A stretch of 64,000 nucleotides of DNA, taken from positions 3,934,143 to 3,998,142 of the forward strand of contig NZ_KZ119600.1 in the NCBI RefSeq assembly GCF_002153425.1, read 5' to 3'. Positions 27,156 to 37,226 of this stretch are shown piece after piece. This DNA is from Litchfieldia alkalitelluris. Lineage in GTDB: Bacteria > Bacillota > Bacilli > Bacillales > Salisediminibacteriaceae. Both the position numbers and the translations under genes were made by a program. Numbering within the stretch: position 1 is the first letter of the stretch; each line of letters starts with the position of its first letter. Under the pieces are notes generated by a model, which saw only the letters and a list, made by a program, of their open reading frames with translations, was not told the origin of the DNA and made no database searches.

Positions 27156-28037
27156 TTATTTATTTAATTCAGTCAATGTTTTTTCTAAATACGCTCGAAC
27201 GTCGTCTTTCAGGTCATCTCGTTGTAATGCGAAATCGACAGTTGCTTGTACAAAACCAAGCTTATCACCTACATCGTAACGGTTCCCTGTGAATTCATAA
27301 GCTAAAACGATTTGTTCTTCATTTAGTTTCTTGATCGCATCTGTTAGCTGGATTTCGTTTCCTGCTCCTGGTGGAAGCTCTTCAAGAATGCGGAAGATTT
27401 CTGGACGAAGAACGTATCGACCCATAATAGCATAATTAGAAGGTGCTTCTTCCACTTTAGGTTTTTCCACAAGATCATCCACATGAATGACACCTGGCTC
27501 AATTTCTGTTGATTTTGGAGCAACGATTCCATATTTTGAAACATCCTGGTCCGCAACTGGTTGCACCCCTACTACCGATGAATTGTAGCGTTCGAACGTA
27601 TCAATGAGCTGCTTCAAGCAAGGTGTATCTGACTGAACAATGTCATCACCAAGTAGGACAGCAAATGGCTCATTGCCAATGAAGTGGCTTGCACATGAAA
27701 TCGCATGACCTAACCCCAACGCTTCTTTTTGGCGAATATAGTGAATGTTTGCCATATTAGAGATAGCCTGCACTTCTTCAAGCATAGCCATCTTCTGTTT
27801 TTTCAACAATGTTTCTTCTAGTTCGTATGATTTATCAAAGTGGTCTTCAATGGCACGCTTACCTCGACCACTGATGATGATAATATCTTCAATCCCTGAT
27901 TCAATCGCTTCTTCCACAATATATTGAATCGTTGGTTTATCTACGATTGGCAGCATTTCCTTCGGTTGTGCTTTTGTTGCTGGTAAAAATCGAGTCCCTA
28001 ATCCTGCAGCAGGTATAATGGCTTTTCTTACCTTCAT
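27156..28037 (-). CDS. galU: UTP-glucose-1-phosphate uridylyltransferase
   Basis: Makes UDP-glucose from UTP and glucose-1-phosphate for cell-wall, teichoic-acid glucosylation and exopolysaccharide synthesis; called GtaB in Bacillus. 293 aa from the chosen start. The nucleotide-binding loop is [20 protein letters not shown], with further family motifs [29 protein letters not shown] and [22 protein letters not shown] lies 11 bases before the ATG at 28037; a GTG four codons upstream is too close to it. REP copies flank both sides. Confidence 0.95.
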   Translation of the reverse strand: MKVRKAIIPAAGLGTRFLPATKAQPKEMLPIVDKPTIQYIVEEAIESGIEDIIIISGRGKRAIEDHFDKSYELEETLLKKQKMAMLEEVQAISNMANIHYIRQKEALGLGHAISCASHFIGNEPFAVLLGDDIVQSDTPCLKQLIDTFERYNSSVVGVQPVADQDVSKYGIVAPKSTEIEPGVIHVDDLVEKPKVEEAPSNYAIMGRYVLRPEIFRILEELPPGAGNEIQLTDAIKKLNEEQIVLAYEFTGNRYDVGDKLGFVQATVDFALQRDDLKDDVRAYLEKTLTELNK

Positions 28038-28116
28038 GATTTCTTTCACTCCTCGAACTATAAATAAGTTAAACTACCTCCCCCTATCATATCATTAATT
28101 TGCAAAGTAAACGAGG

Positions 28117-28178
28117 GTGAACACAGGGACGGTTCTTCCGTTTACTGGCGTAAACGAGAGAACCGTCCCTGCGTTCAG
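28117..28178. repeat. REP-like inverted pair
   Basis: Minus copy 28117-28145 and plus copy 28150-28178, only 4 bp apart, giving a nearly perfect long hairpin between galU and namA, which are divergent. Confidence 0.93.
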
Positions 28179-28288
28179 CATTTTGTTTGACTCTTCACAT
28201 AATAAGGTGTAAAACGATAGTAAGCCCTTACATGATTCATAACAAAACTACACACAATTTACTCGAATAAAGAAAGGATGATACTTTT

Positions 28289-29311
28289 ATGCCTACACTA
28301 CTAGACTCATTTCAACTCAAAGGGTTACAACTAAAGAATCGAATCGTGATGCCACCAATGTGCCAATATTCCGTAACAGCAAAGGACGGGATACCGAACG
28401 ACTGGCATTTCACTCACTACACTAGCCGTGCCGTTGGAGGAACAGGTCTCATCATCATGGAGATGACAGATGTAGAACCAGACGGGAGAATATCTGACTA
28501 TGACCTCGGATTGTGGTCAGACGAGCAGATTCCAGCATTCAAACGAATTATTGAAAGCTGTCAATCATATGGAACAAAAGTTGGCATTCAAATTGCCCAT
28601 GCTGGAAGGAAAGCTGAAGACGCACCTCAACCAGTATCCTCTACTTCAGAAGCCTTTTCTGACCAATATAAAGCACCGAGGGAATTAACGACTGAAGAAG
28701 TGCAGGACATGGTGAAAAAATTCGAAGCTTCTTTCGAACGTGCAGTAAAAGCCGGTGCCGATACGATAGAAATCCACGGCGCCCACGGATACCTTATTCA
28801 TCAGTTCCACTCCCCTCTTACAAACAAAAGGGATGACATATACGGAAAAGATAAAGCCCGTTTCGGCGTGGAAATCATTGAAGCTGCTCGCAGGGTAATA
28901 CCAGAAGATATGCCACTACTCATGCGAATTTCCGCTGTGGAATATGCTGAAGGAGGTTATGATCTAGACTATTCACTCGAACTTGCAAAAAAATATAAAG
29001 AAGCTGGTGTAGATATGTTCCATATTTCTTCCGGTGGTGATAGTAATTCTGGACCTGCCAGTTCAGGGCCTGGCTATCAGTTAGACCTAGCCAAATCCAT
29101 GAAGGAATCCCTTCAAGTTCCGATCATTGCGGTTGGAAGATTGGAAGATCCAAAACTGAGTGACGAATCCGTTCGCGAAGGAACTGCAGATTTGATTGCT
29201 GTGGGGCGCGGCATGCTAAGAAATCCATACTGGGCCAACGATGCATCCATTACCCTTGGAGGAGACCCGCTGACACCAACCCCATTAGGCGCAGCCTATA
29301 GTATCAAATAA
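28289..29311 (+). CDS. namA: NADPH dehydrogenase NamA (YqjM-type old yellow enzyme)
   Basis: An FMN enzyme of 340 aa that reduces activated C=C bonds of electrophiles and protects against them. It has the YqjM-type N-terminus RIVMPPMCQYSV with the redox-tuning Cys, HAGRKAE, the substrate-binding pair in IEIHGAHGYLIHQF and the C-terminal phosphate-binding DLIAVGRGMLRNPYWA. RBS AGAAAGGATGATACTTTT. It is followed at 54 bp by an aldo-keto reductase in the same direction; both could act on reactive aldehydes and enones. Confidence 0.93.
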   Translation: MPTLLDSFQLKGLQLKNRIVMPPMCQYSVTAKDGIPNDWHFTHYTSRAVGGTGLIIMEMTDVEPDGRISDYDLGLWSDEQIPAFKRIIESCQSYGTKVGIQIAHAGRKAEDAPQPVSSTSEAFSDQYKAPRELTTEEVQDMVKKFEASFERAVKAGADTIEIHGAHGYLIHQFHSPLTNKRDDIYGKDKARFGVEIIEAARRVIPEDMPLLMRISAVEYAEGGYDLDYSLELAKKYKEAGVDMFHISSGGDSNSGPASSGPGYQLDLAKSMKESLQVPIIAVGRLEDPKLSDESVREGTADLIAVGRGMLRNPYWANDASITLGGDPLTPTPLGAAYSIK

Positions 29312-29365
29312 TTTTTTCCAGTTCTATAAAGGGTTTAATAATTAGTTATAAAGGAGGAAATAAAA

Positions 29366-30211
29366 ATGACAAAGAGTTTGCAGGATACAACAACTTTGCA
29401 CAACGGCGTGAAAATGCCTTGGTTTGGTTTAGGTGTATTCAAAGTTCAAGATGGTGCTGAAGCCGTGGAATCCGTTAAAGCCGCCATTAAACATGGATAT
29501 CGAAGCATCGATACAGCAGCCATTTATCAGAATGAGGAAGGCGTCGGACAAGGAATTAAAGCGAGTGGCGTCCCTCGCGAGGAGCTTTTCATCACGTCCA
29601 AGCTTTGGAATGCAGATCAAGGATACGACTCCGCCCTTGAGGCGTTCGAAACGAGCTTAAAGAAGTTAGACCTCGATTATCTAGACCTTTATTTAATTCA
29701 CTGGCCTGGCCCGGATAAAAATAAGTTTATCGAGTCTTGGAAGGCATTGGAAAAACTCTACAAGGACGGGAAGGTCCGTGCCATTGGGGTTAGTAATTTC
29801 AAGATTCATCATTTAGAAGCATTGATGAGTCAAACAGAAATCAAGCCAATGGTGAATCAGGTGGAATATCATCCACATCTTGGTCAATTAGAGCTTCTTG
29901 ATTTTTGCCGAAAACAGGAGATTCAACTAGAAGCTTGGTCGCCGTTAAAACAAGGTCAACTCTTAGATGAACCGACCCTAACAGCAATTGGCGAAAAATA
30001 CGGTAAATCTGCGGCACAAGTAATCTTGCGCTGGGACCTGCAAACAGGTGTCGTTACCATTCCGAAATCAGTGAAGGAGCACCGCATTGTTCAGAATTCT
30101 GACATCTTTGATTTTGAGCTATCTGCTGAGGACATGGCGGAAATTGCCGCCCTCAACAAAGAGGAGCGCGTCGGTGCAGACCCAGACGAGTTTACATATG
30201 GGTTTGAATAA
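29366..30211 (+). CDS. Aldo/keto reductase, YvgN (glyoxal/methylglyoxal reductase) type
   Basis: An NADPH-dependent reductase of 281 aa. The catalytic tetrad is visible: D in [13 protein letters not shown] in the same segment, K in FITSKLW and H in [12 protein letters not shown]. The cofactor site is [10 protein letters not shown]. It resembles YvgN/YtbE. RBS AAAGGAGGAAATAAAA. Co-oriented with namA, with a terminator after it, so the two probably form one detoxification operon. Confidence 0.92.
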   Translation: MTKSLQDTTTLHNGVKMPWFGLGVFKVQDGAEAVESVKAAIKHGYRSIDTAAIYQNEEGVGQGIKASGVPREELFITSKLWNADQGYDSALEAFETSLKKLDLDYLDLYLIHWPGPDKNKFIESWKALEKLYKDGKVRAIGVSNFKIHHLEALMSQTEIKPMVNQVEYHPHLGQLELLDFCRKQEIQLEAWSPLKQGQLLDEPTLTAIGEKYGKSAAQVILRWDLQTGVVTIPKSVKEHRIVQNSDIFDFELSAEDMAEIAALNKEERVGADPDEFTYGFE

Positions 30212-30240
30212 CTAAGAAATTCAAAGAGTTTGAGCATGTT

Positions 30241-30289
30241 AAAAACAGTTCTTTAGCAAAAACTAAAGAACTGTTTTTATAGTTTTTTT
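30241..30289 (+). terminator. Terminator of the namA-AKR unit
   Basis: AAAAACAGTTCTTTAG and CTAAAGAACTGTTTTT form a 16-bp stem with a CAAAAA-type loop, followed by TTTTTTT. Confidence 0.92.
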
Positions 30290-30407
30290 ATCGACTGTTT
30301 TCTTCGCCTAAAATGCTACACAGCCGTTATCAACTCACTTTAACGACTGTTTTCTTATCAAAAACTAAAAAATGTCTTTATAGCTTAAGAACTCAGTAAT
30401 TCATGCG

Positions 30408-30842
30408 TCATTTCGCCTCAGGTAAGTTTGAAGTCACATATGTTTTAGCTAACAAATCGTGAATCGATCGTTTGTCCTCGCGTTTTGAAACAAATAATGC
30501 ACTAACAACACCAACTATCCCGAAGGTAGCACTATAAATGGTGTGAATGAGCAATTCACGAATCAGCATCGTCAAAAGAGTTAACCTTTGACCTGCAACA
30601 TGTTCAATTCTAATTCCTATGATGCGCTTCCCAAGCGTGTAACCATTCCAAAGTAACGGAAGAAAAATAGTGTTCAAGTATGATAAAATCACGGCCGACA
30701 CAAATAGAAAGCTTATAAATGATTCCCCATTGTATACCGTAATACTTAGAAAAAACGCAATAGCGAAGACAATGATAAGGTCTAGTGCCATTGCAACGAA
30801 CCGCTCAACAATACCAACTGGACTGTCCGTAACTACGTTCAT
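30408..30842 (-). CDS. RDD-family membrane protein
   Basis: A 144-aa protein of the RDD family with three to four membrane helices. The family Arg lies in GIVERFVAMALDLIIVF with the Asp nearby, and the C-terminal Asp in SIHDLLAKTYV. GGGTLGKRIIGIRIE-like segment GYTLGKRIIGIRIE is also typical. Function unknown; some relatives have been linked to ion transport. The ATG at 30842 follows GTGGGGAGCACTTTT. Confidence 0.85.
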   Translation of the reverse strand: MNVVTDSPVGIVERFVAMALDLIIVFAIAFFLSITVYNGESFISFLFVSAVILSYLNTIFLPLLWNGYTLGKRIIGIRIEHVAGQRLTLLTMLIRELLIHTIYSATFGIVGVVSALFVSKREDKRSIHDLLAKTYVTSNLPEAK

Positions 30843-31010
30843 AAAAGTGCTCCCCACCCTTTCCGTAACTGCTTACTTTAAGTGTATCACACTCTCCTAC
30901 AATTGGTATTGAAATCCCAATTTCACTTCGATAAATATCCAAAGACTATCAACTATATGCCTTTTTCCAAGCAGACAGTTCTCATTACCTTCTATATAGA
31001 AATATCTTCT

Positions 31011-31469
31011 TTATGTACTTTTTTCATCAACATATCCACTTTTATATTTAAAAACAATGACACCGCCAATGATGATAATTATTCCTACAAGTTTATTAAA
31101 ACTAAATGGAATTTTTTCAAGACCAAGCAAGCCTAGAGAATCCCAAATTAGGGCTGTCCCAAGCTGTGCCGTTAAAACAATGGCGATGGAATAGGTCGGG
31201 CCAAGCCGCCTGATCGCTTGCACTAGACAAAAAACAACCCCAACACCAGTAACTCCCCCAAGCCAGTACCACGATTCCATTTGAAGAAGTTGGGATGCGT
31301 TAAACTCCCCCATCAAGATGCTTGCGACCAATGCAAAGATAAATCCCATGCTGAGAACTAGGGAAGTTGTCAGCCATGAGCCAGTTTTTTCATTCACTTT
31401 ATTATTGAAAACAGTCTGAATGCTGACGAAAGCACCAGCGACTGCCGCTAATATTATTCCCAATACCAT
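31011..31469 (-). CDS. DMT-family (DUF606/YdcZ) small membrane transporter subunit
   Basis: A 152-aa protein of five membrane helices, half the size of EamA transporters. It begins VLGIILAAVAGAFVSIQTVF, with N-x-K-V-N-E following, as in the YdcZ family. A paralogue of similar length lies 88 bp upstream on the same strand, so the two may form a heterodimer. Substrate unknown. Confidence 0.85.
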   Translation of the reverse strand: MVLGIILAAVAGAFVSIQTVFNNKVNEKTGSWLTTSLVLSMGFIFALVASILMGEFNASQLLQMESWYWLGGVTGVGVVFCLVQAIRRLGPTYSIAIVLTAQLGTALIWDSLGLLGLEKIPFSFNKLVGIIIIIGGVIVFKYKSGYVDEKST

Positions 31470-31556
31470 AATTCATTCACTTCTTTCTTCTTTCTTTCGA
31501 GCCTCTTCTATAAAAAATCGACTCCTGTCTCAGCAAGCCATTATACTGCTTCATTA

Positions 31557-31982
31557 TTAAAGCTGAATGATGATAACACCAAGGATCATCATTCCGATAC
31601 CAACAAATTGCCAGCCATGAAGCTTTAGTTTTCGCAACCCAAAAAGACCTGTTGCATCCACAATAAACGCCATCACGATTTGCGCAATTAAGAGAACGGA
31701 AATCGTAAGGGTTACCCCAATCGTTTGGATTGCCGTCACTTCATTAAAGATGATGAGAAGCCCAAAGGCACCACCAAATAAGTAAGGCCACTTCACTTTT
31801 TGCAGATCACTGTAATGGCCGTCCCTCACAACGGCAAATATAGAAAAAGCAAGTATGAATCCAGTCAGTTGCGTTATAGTTATCGCTTGAAAAACTCCAA
31901 TATCCTGACTAATCCTAGCGTTCACTACTCCTTGGAGAGTGATAAAACTTCCGCCGAGCAGGGCAAAAATAATACCTTTCAT
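31557..31982 (-). CDS. DMT-family (DUF606/YdcZ) small membrane transporter subunit, partner
   Basis: A 141-aa paralogue of the next gene, starting GIIFALLGGSFITLQGVVNA and containing GGAFGLLIIFNEV. Five membrane helices. RBS AAGGAAAGGAACTAGAA. Paired DUF606 genes are common in Firmicutes, in line with a two-subunit transporter. Confidence 0.85.
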   Translation of the reverse strand: MKGIIFALLGGSFITLQGVVNARISQDIGVFQAITITQLTGFILAFSIFAVVRDGHYSDLQKVKWPYLFGGAFGLLIIFNEVTAIQTIGVTLTISVLLIAQIVMAFIVDATGLFGLRKLKLHGWQFVGIGMMILGVIIIQL

Positions 31983-32197
31983 TTTCTAGTTCCTTTCCTT
32001 TATATAATTACAAAATGTTTACTGCAGGTTGACTTCATTTTAATTAGCTTTTAAATTTCCAAAATCCTCTTCAGTTTATTTAGTGTTTACCATTTATCTA
32101 TGAACAATCTAATTTTTCACAAAGATTTGAGCCATCAATTATGTTTCCACAACTAAAAGGCATGGACCACTCACACGCAGCACCCACACCCCTTTAT

Positions 32198-32935
32198 TTA
32201 ACCAAAAATGATCAAGTTAGCAGCCGCGACAGCCACCACGATCGCCGCGATCTTCTTTATTTTTGCCTGGGATAGCTTCGCAAACAATAAGACCCCAACC
32301 CGCGAACCCACCAGGACACTTACAAGTCCGACTAAAAAGTACCCAAGGAAATCCACAGTGAAGTCACCACTCACACCGTGGAGCGCCACTGTCATCACTG
32401 CCGTCAGCAAAAATGTAATTTGAAGGTTCGCACTGTAAGCATATTTATCATTCGGAAAAAGCAGCATGAAATAGAATACAAAGAATGGCCCTCCCACTGC
32501 GAAAATGCCGCCAATTAAGCCCCCGCCTAAACCAAGAGCAATAGGCAACCACGTTCCATTCACCTTCTTGTCGGGATTAGGCGGCTTGCTCCGGAACAAA
32601 TAAACGACGACACCAATTAGGAAAATACCGAGGATAACTTTTAAGATGTCATGTTCTCCATAGTTATGTAGAATGAAGAACCCCCCAAGCCGCCCTACAA
32701 GCGCAGCAGTCAAAATCACAATCAACGACTTCCATTGAATGTGTTTAAACATTTGTAGGGCAATGCTTGCCGAGAGGACTAGGGCTAGGGAAACGACGAG
32801 GAGCGTGCTTTCTTTTACGGTAAAAAAGAAAGGTAGAAAGCTCATCGCAACGAGTCCAAACCCAAACCCACTGACCCCTTGAACAAAACTCCCAAACAAT
32901 AATATAAGAAAAATAATGAGCAATTCAATAACCAT
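32198..32935 (-). CDS. TauE/SafE-family membrane protein (sulfite/organosulfonate exporter type)
   Basis: A 245-aa protein with about eight membrane helices. The duplicated family motif is visible: FVQGVSGFGFGLVAMSFLPF in the first half and GLGGGLIGGIFAVGGPFFV in the second. The family exports sulfite, sulfoacetate or similar anions; the substrate here is unknown. It is alone in its unit. Confidence 0.88.
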   Translation of the reverse strand: MVIELLIIFLILLFGSFVQGVSGFGFGLVAMSFLPFFFTVKESTLLVVSLALVLSASIALQMFKHIQWKSLIVILTAALVGRLGGFFILHNYGEHDILKVILGIFLIGVVVYLFRSKPPNPDKKVNGTWLPIALGLGGGLIGGIFAVGGPFFVFYFMLLFPNDKYAYSANLQITFLLTAVMTVALHGVSGDFTVDFLGYFLVGLVSVLVGSRVGVLLFAKLSQAKIKKIAAIVVAVAAANLIIFG

Positions 32936-33041
32936 AGTGTTGTACAGACCTTTCTATATATAAGTGGATGGGCAAATGCGTTTGAACCAAATCCCATTAA
33001 TCATCAATGAACAGTCGCTGAAGCTTCGGATTTTTTCACAC

Positions 33042-33084
33042 AAAAAGAAATGACCTCACCCAATCAGCAAAAAGGCCATTTCTC
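33042..33084 (-). terminator. Terminator of the SDR gene
   Basis: Minus strand GAGAAATGGCC pairs with GGTCATTTCTTTTT, ending in T residues, about 80 bp after the stop codon. Confidence 0.75.
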
Positions 33085-33165
33085 TCATTATAACTTATTC
33101 CACTCGAAATTTAGTAAGATTCGTCTTAAAATGTAATGTCTTGTCCAAGTCCGAAATAGAATCCT

Positions 33166-33915
33166 CTAGTTGACCAATCTGCCGCCGTCAATGACATAAT
33201 TTGATCCCGTAATCCACCTTGCTTTTTCAGATACTAAAAACATAACGAGATTTGAAACATCTTCAACCCTACCAACACCTAAAGGATAAGGCTTTGCCGC
33301 CTGCTCCAAAAACTGTCCATATTCTTTTTCCGAAACCACATCATTCGTCACTTGGAAGCCTGTATCAACTAGTCCTGGGTTCACGGAATTCACTCTAATC
33401 CCATACTGCGCTAGCTCCTTGGCCAATGACCGCGTCATCATGTCGATGCCCGCCTTGCACGTAGAGTAACCGATGGAGCTACCGCTAATTTTAGAAGAAA
33501 TGGACGATATGTTTAAAATGGAACGGTTTACTCCCTCCCCCGCTTTCAGAAGTGGCAGCATTTTTTTCGTCAGTTTGTACGGCGCGTTTAAATTCACATC
33601 GATCATTTTTTCCCAATCATCGGTTGCTAGTTCCTCAATGCCGCCCGCAGTAATAATCCCCGCATTATTGATGAGCACATGAAGCTGGCCAAATTGGGAT
33701 TTGATTTGCTCATACGCCTTATTGATGTCCCCTTGGCCAGTTACATCTCCGGGGATAAATTTGTAATTGCGGCCGAGCTCCTTGGCAACACTCTCCCCAC
33801 GCCCTTTGTTTCTAGACATGGATACAACGACGTACCCTTCTTGGATCAGATCCTTGGATATTTGGAGTCCCATTCCATGCGAACCTCCAGTGATCAATGC
33901 CACCTTTTGAGTCAT
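33166..33915 (-). CDS. Short-chain dehydrogenase/reductase
   Basis: An NAD(P)-dependent oxidoreductase of 249 aa, classical SDR. The cofactor motif is TGGSHGMG (residues 9-16), NNAGI follows near residue 87, the catalytic Ser is in ILNISSISS, and YSTCK is the Tyr-Lys pair. The C-terminal NYVIDGG is typical of FabG-like members. RBS GGGGG at 10 bases. The substrate cannot be inferred; it is not next to fatty-acid genes. Confidence 0.92.
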   Translation of the reverse strand: MTQKVALITGGSHGMGLQISKDLIQEGYVVVSMSRNKGRGESVAKELGRNYKFIPGDVTGQGDINKAYEQIKSQFGQLHVLINNAGIITAGGIEELATDDWEKMIDVNLNAPYKLTKKMLPLLKAGEGVNRSILNISSISSKISGSSIGYSTCKAGIDMMTRSLAKELAQYGIRVNSVNPGLVDTGFQVTNDVVSEKEYGQFLEQAAKPYPLGVGRVEDVSNLVMFLVSEKARWITGSNYVIDGGRLVN

Positions 33916-34062
33916 TTTTTTATTACCCCCTTTTTTGTTTTGTTTGGGAAAAATTAAATTGGTGGAATTCTAATTGGGCTGCCCCAGAATAAGATTGCTT
34001 TTATATATATGCTAAAGCGTTCACCAAAAAATAGCTATCATTTCATTCCATGGTCATAAGTT

Positions 34063-34140
34063 TCACCCTGATTTAGTTTGCTATTTTATTTATGCTATAT
34101 CTCACCCTGATTTAGTTTGCTATTTTATTCACGCAAAAAC
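34063..34140. repeat. 39-bp direct repeat, two copies
   Basis: TCACCCTGATTTAGTTTGCT followed by ATTTTATT occurs at 34063 and 34102, in the 290-bp gap between the DGC and SDR genes. The remaining gap is AT-rich and shows nothing else. Confidence 0.7.
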
Positions 34141-34205
34141 TAAATTAGCTTGCTCTTCACGCTCAATTACAGTTTTATTAACTCAAACATATCTCTAATA
34201 GAGCA

Positions 34206-34580
34206 TTATTGTGTTGCACATAGTTCTAATACAGTGTTGTACACATTATCAACGTTTTCTGGATCAGGGTCTTTCCCCTTTAACTTTGGAACATCATAAT
34301 CAGACAGGTCTATGTGGTACGTCGGTGTAACATCATGCCGAGCAAGACAGCTCTTAGTGCATGCCAATGGACAGCCATCAATCGCAATAATATCCCTGCC
34401 CGACTTTGCCGTTTTCACTAGCGGTTTTACATCTCCACCCACTCCAGCAATACACGACATTTCAGCTATTTTTTCCCGATCCATCTTTATTGCAACCATG
34501 TTTGCTGTCTGCGCAGCCGATGAACACCCTGAGCAAGAATAAACGAGAGGCAGATTAGCTTTTTTTAATTTCACTTCCAT
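34206..34580 (-). CDS. DGC-domain putative zinc-binding protein
   Basis: A 124-aa Cys-rich protein of the DGC family. Conserved parts: VYSCSGCSSAAQTANMVA, MSCIAGVGGD and the name motif IDGCPLACTKSCLA. The six Cys in three clusters suggest metal or Fe-S binding. No enzyme function is established. RBS AAGGAGGATTCAACTT. Confidence 0.88.
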   Translation of the reverse strand: MEVKLKKANLPLVYSCSGCSSAAQTANMVAIKMDREKIAEMSCIAGVGGDVKPLVKTAKSGRDIIAIDGCPLACTKSCLARHDVTPTYHIDLSDYDVPKLKGKDPDPENVDNVYNTVLELCATQ

Positions 34581-34727
34581 AAGTTGAATCCTCCTTAATT
34601 TAGTTTGATTATTCCATTAATTCTAGGAGGTTTCTCAGGATTTTGAAATGATATTCGTCACAATGAGTGGTTGGACTGGGGTCTATACATGGTGTGGATT
34701 AATAGCTTTATCACAAGGAGGATTTCT

Positions 34728-34848
34728 GACTGCATTTTTTCAAAATGCGGACTAAATTCCTTCTCTCATGCAATTCTTGGCCGCATTCTCTTAAAATGCG
34801 GACTAGATTCTACCTCTATCCCATTTCTTGGCCGCATTCTCTTAAAAT
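34728..34848. repeat. 51-bp tandem dyad array 4, left block (about 2.3 units)
   Basis: Units contain CCGCATT-ctctcaa-AATGCGG (hairpin) and a spacer GACTAGATTCTACCTCTATC then CCATTTCTTGG. The block ends at an IS3-family element at 34849 and resumes at 36373. Confidence 0.9.
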
Positions 34849-35050
34849 CGGGCCAACCCCCTAAGTTTGGACACATACTCTAAATATCTTACTTATTCGT
34901 TGATTCTTATTTTTCTTCTTTTGTCCTTATTCAGTGTAGCCACCTCTTTCATTCCATCAAGGGTAAAGGCTACGCCCTCGCTACGCTCACCCTTGATTCC
35001 ATTCCAGAATTGGCTGATTTATTTTTGGGACAAAAGAAGGCAAAATAATA

Positions 35051-36010
35051 CTACATAGCTAGCTCCATAGATTGAACTAATCCTGCTTGCCATCTCTTCA
35101 AAAACTCTCTAGGTGGCCAATCATTAAGGCTGCCATGATATCTTCTTTCATTGTAAAAACGTATATAATTATCCACTTCTCTATAGGCTTGCTCAAAAGT
35201 AATAAATTCAAATATTTGATAACATTCTCTTTCTAATAAACTATGAAATGACTCTATATAAGCATTTAGGTTAGGAGATCTTGGTGGGATTCTCTCATGC
35301 TCAACCGTCGGTTGACTACTACAGAATTCATTGAATTTATGGCTACAGAATTGTGGTCCATTATCTGTTCTAATGATTAACTGTTGGTCACTATCGGCGT
35401 GTATTCCCCTAACTAACATGGCCTTCTGAAGCATTCTAACCACATCTGTAGCTTCACAAGATTTGCCCCTATAATGACCTACAATCGTTCTGTCGAATAC
35501 ATCAATTGCGCTCGCCAAGAAAAAGAATCGGCGAGATGAAGTGACATAACCATATTTTATATCTACTTGCCAAAGTTGGTTAGGTCCAGTTACAATGCGG
35601 TTTTTAGCTAGTCTACGAGGGTATTTCACCTTTTTCTCTCGTTGTGGTAATAATATATCTAACTCTCTACACAACCGGTAAACCTTCTTTTTATTTATAA
35701 TTAGCTTATATTTTCTTTGTAAGCAACGAGTCAGTCTACGATAACCATAAACAGACTCCTCGCCTTCAATTAATTTCATGAGGTAATTTTTAATGGTTTT
35801 ATCTAAGATTTTGTTCCCTCTTCGGGTTCTTGAATAGCCTGGAATAGGACGCCCGCCAGTCCTTTCCTTAGGAGTTGAACTATGAGAAATCCGATAATAA
35901 TAGGTAGAACGGTTGATTCCTAGTACTCTTAAAACTCGTTTGGCTGGAAAACCCTCTTCTATCCACTCTTTAGCAAGTTCAATTTGCTGATCTAGCCCTT
36001 CAAGTTTTTT
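35051..36010 (-). CDS. IS3-family transposase OrfB, element A
   Basis: The catalytic part with the rve integrase domain: first Asp in LWQVDIKYG, second in RTDNGPQF, Glu in NAYIESFHSLLERE. It is in the -1 frame relative to OrfA. The open frame continues upstream of the Met at 35779 without a stop to the A9 run at 36005-36013, through LAKEWIEEGFPAKRVLRVLG and a HTH_21-like SVYGYRRL segment. It is therefore made as an OrfAB fusion by programmed -1 frameshifting, as is known for IS3 elements. Confidence 0.92.
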   Translation of the reverse strand, partial: KKLEGLDQQIELAKEWIEEGFPAKRVLRVLGINRSTYYYRISHSSTPKERTGGRPIPGYSRTRRGNKILDKTIKNYLMKLIEGEESVYGYRRLTRCLQRKYKLIINKKKVYRLCRELDILLPQREKKVKYPRRLAKNRIVTGPNQLWQVDIKYGYVTSSRRFFFLASAIDVFDRTIVGHYRGKSCEATDVVRMLQKAMLVRGIHADSDQQLIIRTDNGPQFCSHKFNEFCSSQPTVEHERIPPRSPNLNAYIESFHSLLERECYQIFEFITFEQAYREVDNYIRFYNERRYHGSLNDWPPREFLKRWQAGLVQSMELAM

Positions 36011-36294
36011 TTTACCTGTTCTCGAAGTAAGGCAACTTCTAACTCTTTTTCCCCTAAAAGCTTCATTGCATGGTCATATTTAGCTTGTAAATCTGATTGA
36101 GTGGAATTCTCCGAAAGAGGTAGAACTCCTTCTTCTTCCATATCTGATTCTATCTCATCTCTGTATAGCTTGACCCATGTTTGTAAAGTCTTAGGAGCTA
36201 CACCTACCTTTCGTGCAATAAATGAAGTATTACCTGATTCTAGTGCCATACGAACATATTTCTTCTTCACTTCTTCGAATGGTCCCTTACTCAT
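35992..36294 (-). CDS. IS3-family OrfA (HTH protein), element A
   Basis: A 100-aa helix-turn-helix protein (FIARKVGVAPKTLQTWVKLY) with a C-terminal coiled coil (LLGEKELEVALLREQVKK). The run AAAAAAAAA near its 3' end is the probable slippery site leading into OrfB. Confidence 0.92.
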   Translation of the reverse strand: MSKGPFEEVKKKYVRMALESGNTSFIARKVGVAPKTLQTWVKLYRDEIESDMEEEGVLPLSENSTQSDLQAKYDHAMKLLGEKELEVALLREQVKKNLKG

Positions 36295-36372
36295 TTCCGA
36301 CTCCTCCTCCTTATATAATTTATTTTATAATTTTATGTTTGAGGTGTCCAAATGAGTTAGGGGGCTAAATAG

Positions 36373-37080
36373 AAATGCGGACTAGATTCCTCCTCTCACG
36401 CATTTTTTGGCCGCATTCTCTCAAAATGCGGACTAGATTCTACCTCTATCCCATTTCTTGGCCGCATTCTCTTAAAATGCGGACTAGATTCTTCCTCTCA
36501 TGCATTTCTTGGCCGCATTCTCTCAAAATGCGGACTAGATTCTACCTCTATCCCATTTCTTGGCCGCATTCTCTCAAAATGCGGACTAGATTCTACCTCT
36601 ATCCCATTTCTTGGCCGCATTCTCTCAAAATGCGGACTAGATTCTACCTCTATCCCATTTCTTGGCCGCATTCTCTCAAAATGCGGACTAGATTCTACCT
36701 CTATCCCATTTCTTGGCCGCATTCTCTCAAAATGCGGACTAGATTCTACCTCTATCCCATTTCTTGGCCGCATTCTCTCAAAATGCGGACTAGATTCTAC
36801 CTCTATCCCATTTCTTGGCCGCATTATTCCAAAATGCGGACTAGATTCTACATCTACACCATTTCTTGGCCGCATTCTATTAAAATACGGACTAGATTCT
36901 ACCTCTATCCCATTTCTTGGCCGCATTCTCTCAAAATGCGGACTAGATTCTACCTCTATCCCATTTCTTGGCCGCATTATTCCAAAATGCGGACTAGATT
37001 CTACATCTACACCATTTCTTGGCCGCATTCTCTCAAAATGCGGACTAGATTCTACCTCTATCCCATTTCTTGGCCGCATT
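36373..37080. repeat. 51-bp tandem dyad array 4, middle block (about 14 units)
   Basis: The same units as the left block, many identical. Because 51 is divisible by three, long repetitive open frames exist on both strands (17-residue repeats such as MRTRFYLYPISWPHSLK), but they have no RBS and are not considered genes. Confidence 0.93.
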
Positions 37081-37226
37081 TGGTCCTCTGTCAAGAAAGT
37101 AGACAAAAATTAGAGAGAAATATCGGTTATATGAGTTGATTTTACAAACTTCCGTTAAAGAATTCTGATACTTAATATTCTTATAACTTGGTTAGATGTC
37201 CATCAGCTGGGTTCTCTCGTTTCTTC

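Larger units (their letters stand above)
34849..36372 (-). mobile_element. IS3-family element A inserted in array 4
   Basis: 1524 bp, read leftwards. The termini share CCCCCTAA and TTTGGACAC as imperfect inverted repeats, and the array sequence AAAT is found on both sides (34845-34848 and 36373-36376), fitting a 4-bp target duplication. Both open frames are intact. Exact ends are uncertain by a few bases. Confidence 0.85.

Noticed and set aside
36375-37139. Long repetitive open frames on both strands of array 4 (17-residue repeats such as MRTRFYLYPISWPHSLK)
   Set aside because: They result from a 51-bp period without stops; no RBS, both strands open at once, and the same region is clearly a tandem dyad array.
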